Of a DNA stretch of 64,000 bases, positions 59,812 through 64,000 are shown one piece after another. The notes under the pieces are model-generated. The model had not been told where the DNA came from. It did not search any database and saw only the letters and a list, made by a program, of their open reading frames with translations. A program made the position numbers and the translations under genes. Location of the stretch: positions 5,084,001 to 5,148,000 of the forward strand of contig NZ_CP024901.1 of the NCBI RefSeq assembly GCF_003343245.1, in the 5' to 3' direction. The stretch comes from Photorhabdus laumondii subsp. laumondii. Its GTDB lineage: Bacteria; Pseudomonadota; Gammaproteobacteria; Enterobacterales; Enterobacteriaceae. Every line of letters begins with the position of its first letter. The stretch's first letter is position 1.

Positions 59812-60348
59812 TTATTTTTCACTCACTATTTTAAGGAAGTCATCGGTAAAATAATCAACTTGCTGCCAATCGGTATATTCAACCTCTTTAGTTGTATCAG
59901 TTTCCCCACCGGTCATTTTCATAATCATTTTAACCATTATCCGATCCAACCAATGATAACGAGGATAAAGTAATGCACCAGCAAAAACACCACACAAATC
60001 TGGCTTCCACGGGGTATTAAACAGAAAGTTACGAACATACACATTTGTTTCTGGTGTACGTTTCTCTGGCTTCCTTGCTGTCAAATTCACGCCAAAAAAT
60101 GCGGTTGGCATTTTATTAAGTTGCTGTTGATGACAGATTGCAAACTTTTTCAGTGCCGAATTGAAATGACCATATCTGATCGAAGCTCCAATCATAATCT
60201 TGTCATAAGATTCCAAATTGATCGTTTTTACTGTTGCTAAATCTCTGAGCTCACATAACTCCCCTGATCTGCGTAGATTTTCAGCAATGCGGGTGATAAT
60301 TTTCTTAGTCTGTCCATCCCGACTGGAATAAAGTAATAAACAATGCAT
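59812..60348 (-). CDS. hemG: Menaquinone-dependent protoporphyrinogen IX dehydrogenase HemG
   Basis: A 178-residue flavodoxin-like, FMN-binding enzyme that oxidises protoporphyrinogen IX late in haem synthesis, passing electrons to quinones. The FMN phosphate loop is LLLYSSRDGQTKKI; MIGASIRYGHFNSAL is the second conserved block, and the long insertion near residues 110-150 (TPWKPDLCGVFAGALLYPRY) matches HemG. Position trkH-hemG-rrn is as in E. coli. Confidence 0.95.
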   Translation of the reverse strand: MHCLLLYSSRDGQTKKIITRIAENLRRSGELCELRDLATVKTINLESYDKIMIGASIRYGHFNSALKKFAICHQQQLNKMPTAFFGVNLTARKPEKRTPETNVYVRNFLFNTPWKPDLCGVFAGALLYPRYHWLDRIMVKMIMKMTGGETDTTKEVEYTDWQQVDYFTDDFLKIVSEK

Positions 60349-60371
60349 AGCTATATCCCTCTCCCAGTAGA

Positions 60372-61823
60372 CTATTCACGCCAGAAGGTTGGTGTAAATA
60401 AAACTAATAAAGTGAATACTTCCAAGCGACCAAACAACATTGTTATAACTAATATCCATTTGGCTGCTGGATTCATTGCAGTGAAGTTATCCGCAACAAC
60501 ACCCAATCCTGGCCCTAGATTATTTAGTGTAGCGGCTATTGCCGAAAACGCAGAAAGTTCATCTACACCAGTTGCGATAAGTAATAATAAACTAATGATA
60601 AATACCAAAGCATAAGCAGAGAAGAATCCCCAAACAGCTTCAATAATCCTTTCAGGTAATGCCCTTCGCCCTAACTTGAGGGTATAAACCGCATTTGGAT
60701 GAACCAATCTCTTCAATTCACGGGACCCTTGCAGGAATAGCAGTAAGATACGAATCACCTTCAGTCCTCCTCCCGTCGAGCCTGCACAGCCCCCAATAAA
60801 AGCGGAACACAACAGCAGTATTGGCAAAAATGATGGCCAACGAGCAAAACTATCTGTGCTAAACCCTGCCGTTGTCGCCATTGAAACAACCTGGAAAAAA
60901 GCTTGGTTTAGTGTCTCTATCCCCGACTTATAAACAGCGTGATGCCATAAGATCAGAGTGCAAATAATAACAAGCACCAATTGAATGGAGATAAACATAC
61001 GGAATTCAGGGTCCCGCCAATATACTGTCAGGCTACGTCCCGTTAATACCGCGAAGTGCAAACCAAAGTTACAACCAGAAATCAGCAGAAAAATCGCAAT
61101 AATGGTATTTATCGCGGGGCTATTGAAATAACCAATACTGGCGTCATGTGTAGAAAATCCACCAATTGCGATAGTTGAAAAACTGTGAGAAATGGCATCA
61201 AAAACTGACATACCCGCAGCCCATAACGCTAAAGCGCAGGCGATTGTTAGTAACACATAAATCAACCATAAAGTTTTTGCCGTTTCAGCAATTCGCGGGC
61301 GCATTTTATTGTCTTTCAAGGGACCAGGCATTTCAGCCCGATAGAGCTGCATTCCCCCAACCCCAAGTAGAGGCAGTATTGCAACAGCCAGCACTATAAT
61401 CCCCATACCACCTAACCATTGCAGCATCTGCCGGTAGAAAAGAATCGCTTTAGGCAAGGAATCAAGCCCAATTAGTGTCGTAGCACCCGTTGTTGTTAAA
61501 CCGGAGAAAGATTCAAAAAATGCATCTGTAATAGAAAGATTTGGCTGTTCAGAAAAAATGAAAGGCAAAGCCCCAACACTGCCAAGGACTGTCCAAAACA
61601 AAGCAACGATAAGAAACCCTTCCCGAGGCTTTAGCTCGTGTTTTTGCTCCCGATTTGGTATCCAAAGCATTAAACCGATAATTAAGGCAAAAATAAATGT
61701 CTGACTAAATGCACGCCCAGCACCATCACGATAGATAAGTGCTACCAATCCTGGAATTATCATGGTGACAGAGAAAAGAATGACAAGCAGCCCGACAATA
61801 CGGGTTATGGCACGAAAATGCAT
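60372..61823 (-). CDS. trkH: Trk system potassium uptake protein TrkH
   Basis: A 483-residue K+ channel-like subunit with four pore repeats. Selectivity-filter segments are visible: FSGLTTTGATTL, FSTIAIGGFSTHDAS, ATTAGFSTDSF and ATLNNLGPGLGVV. It works in the inner membrane with TrkA and TrkE. The C-terminal part has the gating glycine-rich loop GGCAGSTGGGLKVIRI. It overlaps nothing; hemG follows 23 bp later in the same operon. Confidence 0.96.
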   Translation of the reverse strand: MHFRAITRIVGLLVILFSVTMIIPGLVALIYRDGAGRAFSQTFIFALIIGLMLWIPNREQKHELKPREGFLIVALFWTVLGSVGALPFIFSEQPNLSITDAFFESFSGLTTTGATTLIGLDSLPKAILFYRQMLQWLGGMGIIVLAVAILPLLGVGGMQLYRAEMPGPLKDNKMRPRIAETAKTLWLIYVLLTIACALALWAAGMSVFDAISHSFSTIAIGGFSTHDASIGYFNSPAINTIIAIFLLISGCNFGLHFAVLTGRSLTVYWRDPEFRMFISIQLVLVIICTLILWHHAVYKSGIETLNQAFFQVVSMATTAGFSTDSFARWPSFLPILLLCSAFIGGCAGSTGGGLKVIRILLLFLQGSRELKRLVHPNAVYTLKLGRRALPERIIEAVWGFFSAYALVFIISLLLLIATGVDELSAFSAIAATLNNLGPGLGVVADNFTAMNPAAKWILVITMLFGRLEVFTLLVLFTPTFWRE

Positions 61824-61860
61824 TTAGCTGGTTCCTTAGAAATCCAGTTACAGAGAATAT

Positions 61861-62472
61861 TTACAGATCAGGTGTTAAATACAGTACACCGCGACTTAGA
61901 TCACGTAATTTATCACCGACTTCCCCCACTAAGGTAGCTGGAAGTGAAATTCGCAAAGTAACATTCTCTGCATACTCACTGGAAATAATTTGCCCTGATG
62001 ATTTCTGTAATAACTGTTCAATCATAGAGATATGGGCATATTCACACTGCAAGGAACAGAGTTTCTGTGGAACCTTATATTTTGTCTCCAGCAATTTCAG
62101 CGCCTGTTGGGCACCACTTCCATATGCCCTTACCAACCCACCGGTCCCTAATTTTATTCCACCAAAATAGCGGACAACAACCACAGTTATTTCACCGATA
62201 TTATTTCCCATAAGTTGGGACAGTATCGGCTTACCTGCGGTTCCTGAAGGTTCCCCATCATCTGAAAAACCCAACTGTTGTGAATCATCCGGTGCACCAG
62301 CAACAAATGCCCAGCAGTGATGGCGGGCATCAGGGTACTGAGCTTTGATTTGCTGGATAAACGCTTTAGCCTCATCCACCCCGTCAGTATGCTCCAGCAA
62401 GGTAATAAAGCGACTTTTTTTAATCTCTTCAGTAAAACTCACTGAAGCTGCGGGTATCAAATAAGGCTTCAT
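61861..62472 (-). CDS. yigZ: IMPACT-family protein YigZ
   Basis: A 203-residue YigZ/IMPACT protein. The N-terminal domain has HHCWAFVAGA, the PSGTAGKPILSQLMG block and VVVRYFGGIKLGTGGLVRAYG; a C-terminal ferredoxin-like domain follows. YigZ may act in translation or peptide handling, but its reaction is unproven. The start codon overlaps the pepQ stop by 1 bp, so it is coupled to PepQ. The order pepQ-yigZ-trkH is as in E. coli. Confidence 0.94.
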   Translation of the reverse strand: MKPYLIPAASVSFTEEIKKSRFITLLEHTDGVDEAKAFIQQIKAQYPDARHHCWAFVAGAPDDSQQLGFSDDGEPSGTAGKPILSQLMGNNIGEITVVVVRYFGGIKLGTGGLVRAYGSGAQQALKLLETKYKVPQKLCSLQCEYAHISMIEQLLQKSSGQIISSEYAENVTLRISLPATLVGEVGDKLRDLSRGVLYLTPDL

Positions 62473-63806
62473 TATGGCAATTGAAGATCCCGAGTCATGT
62501 TTTCCACTTTATTTTCATGGATCACAATATTGTCTTCAATACGAATACCACCGAAAAGTTTAAGCGTCCCAATTTTATTCCAGTCAAAATGTTTGCTGAA
62601 CTCACTTTCACGCCAAGGTGCAAGCAGCGATTCGATGAAATAAAGACCTGGCTCGATAGTCAGCACCATGCGAGGTTCTAGAATACGGGTACAACGCAGA
62701 TAAGGATACATATCCGGAGCGGCTAAATGTGTACCTGTATCATCCTGCATAAACCCTGCCACATCATGGACCTGTAATCCAAGAGGGTGACCAATGCCAT
62801 GTGGAAAGAATGGCGTTGTCAGCCCTTCTTCAACCATGACTTCTTCACTGACATCTTTCACGATACCATATTTTTTCAACAACTTAGCAATCCGATGATG
62901 CATCTGAATATGATATTCGGTATAGCGAGTTCCCACTTTAATTGTACTAATTAACGCTTTTTGTTCAGCATCCATATCTTTAATTAAAGAAGCAAATTCA
63001 TTATTACTTTTTGCTGAATAAGTGCGGGTGATATCTGCTGCATAGCCATTATATTCAGCACCAGCATCAATCAGGAAACTACGAATATCCGAAGGTGCAT
63101 TGTGCTGCAATGCAGTGTAATGCAAAACAGCCGCATTCTCATTCATAGCAATAATATTGTTATAAGGCACATCTGTATCACGATGACCTGTTGCCATAAG
63201 ATAAGAGATATTAATATCAAATTCACTCATCCCAGCCTGAAATGCTTCATAAGCTGCCAAATGTCCGACAATAGCCGTTTTTTGTGCTTCACGCATACAG
63301 ACTAGTTCATAATCTGTTTTGTATGAACGATGGAAATGCAAATAATCAAGAACAGACTTTGGATTAATATTGCGTTCAGAGAAACCAATCTCTTTTGCTC
63401 TTTGCGGTGAACAACCGATGTAAGCAACATTCTGTTTTACATAAGTGCTTAACGCTGAATTAATATCTCCTGCATTTGCCAGATGAATCATTTCAACTTC
63501 TTTAGTCCAGTAGCTAGTCGGCAGCGGTTCTACGCTGTGCCAATAATCTACCGGCGAGTAAAACCATAATTTAGGTTTATTAATACCATCTACCCACAAC
63601 CAGCAATTAGGCACTTTAGTTACTGGTACCCAAGCTTTGAAGCAAGCATTAACTTTGAAAGGGTAATCTCTATCATCAAGAAAAATATGCTGTAACTCAC
63701 CAGAGTGAATAAGCAAAGCATCAAATTGATTACGGGCCAATGCTTCACAGGTACGTTGCTGCAATGTAGAGATATGTTCGTGGTACAGAGATGCCAACTT
63801 TTCCAT
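62472..63806 (-). CDS. pepQ: Xaa-Pro dipeptidase PepQ
   Basis: A 444-residue M24 'pita-bread' dipeptidase that cleaves X-Pro dipeptides. The dimetal ligands are D in [20 protein letters not shown] (two Asp), His in [17 protein letters not shown], and Glu in [11 protein letters not shown] and [11 protein letters not shown]. It is nearly the same length as E. coli PepQ (443). It is divergent from the fadB position, which would lie just beyond 64000. A short divergent promoter region follows upstream. Confidence 0.96.
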   Translation of the reverse strand: MEKLASLYHEHISTLQQRTCEALARNQFDALLIHSGELQHIFLDDRDYPFKVNACFKAWVPVTKVPNCWLWVDGINKPKLWFYSPVDYWHSVEPLPTSYWTKEVEMIHLANAGDINSALSTYVKQNVAYIGCSPQRAKEIGFSERNINPKSVLDYLHFHRSYKTDYELVCMREAQKTAIVGHLAAYEAFQAGMSEFDINISYLMATGHRDTDVPYNNIIAMNENAAVLHYTALQHNAPSDIRSFLIDAGAEYNGYAADITRTYSAKSNNEFASLIKDMDAEQKALISTIKVGTRYTEYHIQMHHRIAKLLKKYGIVKDVSEEVMVEEGLTTPFFPHGIGHPLGLQVHDVAGFMQDDTGTHLAAPDMYPYLRCTRILEPRMVLTIEPGLYFIESLLAPWRESEFSKHFDWNKIGTLKLFGGIRIEDNIVIHENKVENMTRDLQLP

Positions 63807-64000
63807 TTCAATTGACCTTTTTTATTTTATGACTAAACCATTAGCTTATCACAGCCGTTGATATTTGCAGGTATCACGCAAAAACTCACTCAATTTATCC
63901 GTTCCCGCTAACACCTTATTTATCAAGATATAAAAACAATCATTGTCAGTGAGATACAAATCTCACTTGTGATCACCCTTGCAAAAAACTAATCACTCAT

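Overview
The window is chromosomal DNA of an enterobacterium, almost certainly Photorhabdus (Morganellaceae). The housekeeping genes keep the gene order known from E. coli in several blocks: tyrB-alr-dnaB/qor-dusA; zur/lexA-dgkA/plsB/ubiA-ubiC; pgi/lysC; iclR/aceK-aceA-aceB-metA; and rrn-hemG-trkH-yigZ-pepQ. The intergenic DNA is AT-rich and carries about ten copies of the 127-bp ERIC palindrome, and accessory genes are inserted between the core blocks.

Layout. 1-3.7 kb: the 5' part of an HTH-PfkB sugar kinase gene, an ERIC, a hicAB toxin-antitoxin pair with two palindromic operators, an orphan colicin-E3-type immunity gene, and an IS630-family element that has separated that gene from a perfect Fur box. 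3.9-8.9 kb: tyrB, alr, dnaB and divergent qor. 8.9-12.1 kb: an accessory segment bracketed by a 17-bp direct repeat between qor and dusA; it holds an ASCH gene and a GNAT/PUA-like gene split by a second IS630 element. 12.2-18.9 kb: dusA, remnants of toxin-antitoxin genes, a solitary XRE regulator, a VOC protein, an orphan tail-fibre pair and a Tat-exported lactate-oxidase-like flavoprotein. 18.9-29.7 kb: a DUF1266 membrane protein, then zur, lexA, dgkA, plsB, ubiA, ubiC, pgi and lysC.

30-42 kb is the most unusual part. A nested ERIC array precedes a complete dlt-type operon (dltC-dltD-dltX-dltB-dltA), normally a Gram-positive teichoic-acid D-alanylation system. It includes a 41-codon dltX-like gene, and its DltB has Asn in place of the near-invariant second MBOAT histidine. 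Convergent to it lies a six-gene operon: alpha/beta hydrolase, small DUF4260-like membrane protein, ferritin-like diiron protein, acyl-CoA-dehydrogenase-fold flavoprotein, a fusion of class III aminotransferase with acyl-ACP reductase, and a DUF2156 aminoacyl-tRNA-dependent transferase. This set parallels the valanimycin/elaiomycin logic (fatty amine, N-hydroxylation, aminoacyl transfer, N-N bond formation), so I predict a long-chain azoxy or related N-N natural product.

42.6-53.2 kb: a membrane M28 peptidase, iclR with a candidate operator, a three-repeat beta-trefoil-like protein, and the glyoxylate operon aceBAK followed upstream by metA with Met boxes. 54-59.8 kb: one rRNA operon (16S, tRNA-Ile, tRNA-Ala, 23S, 5S) on the minus strand with two promoters; its 23S gene carries a roughly 115-nt intervening sequence in helix 25. 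Its upstream flank is like E. coli rrnA and its downstream flank like rrnE. 59.8-64 kb: hemG, trkH, yigZ and pepQ.

A cross-cutting observation: the ends of the IS630 element at 10052-11148 (TACCC, then a CTTCAAGATGCA-like block, TA target duplication) closely match the ends of the ERIC repeats, and one ERIC here is inserted cleanly in another with a TA duplication. ERICs therefore look like non-autonomous derivatives (MITEs) of an IS630-type transposon.
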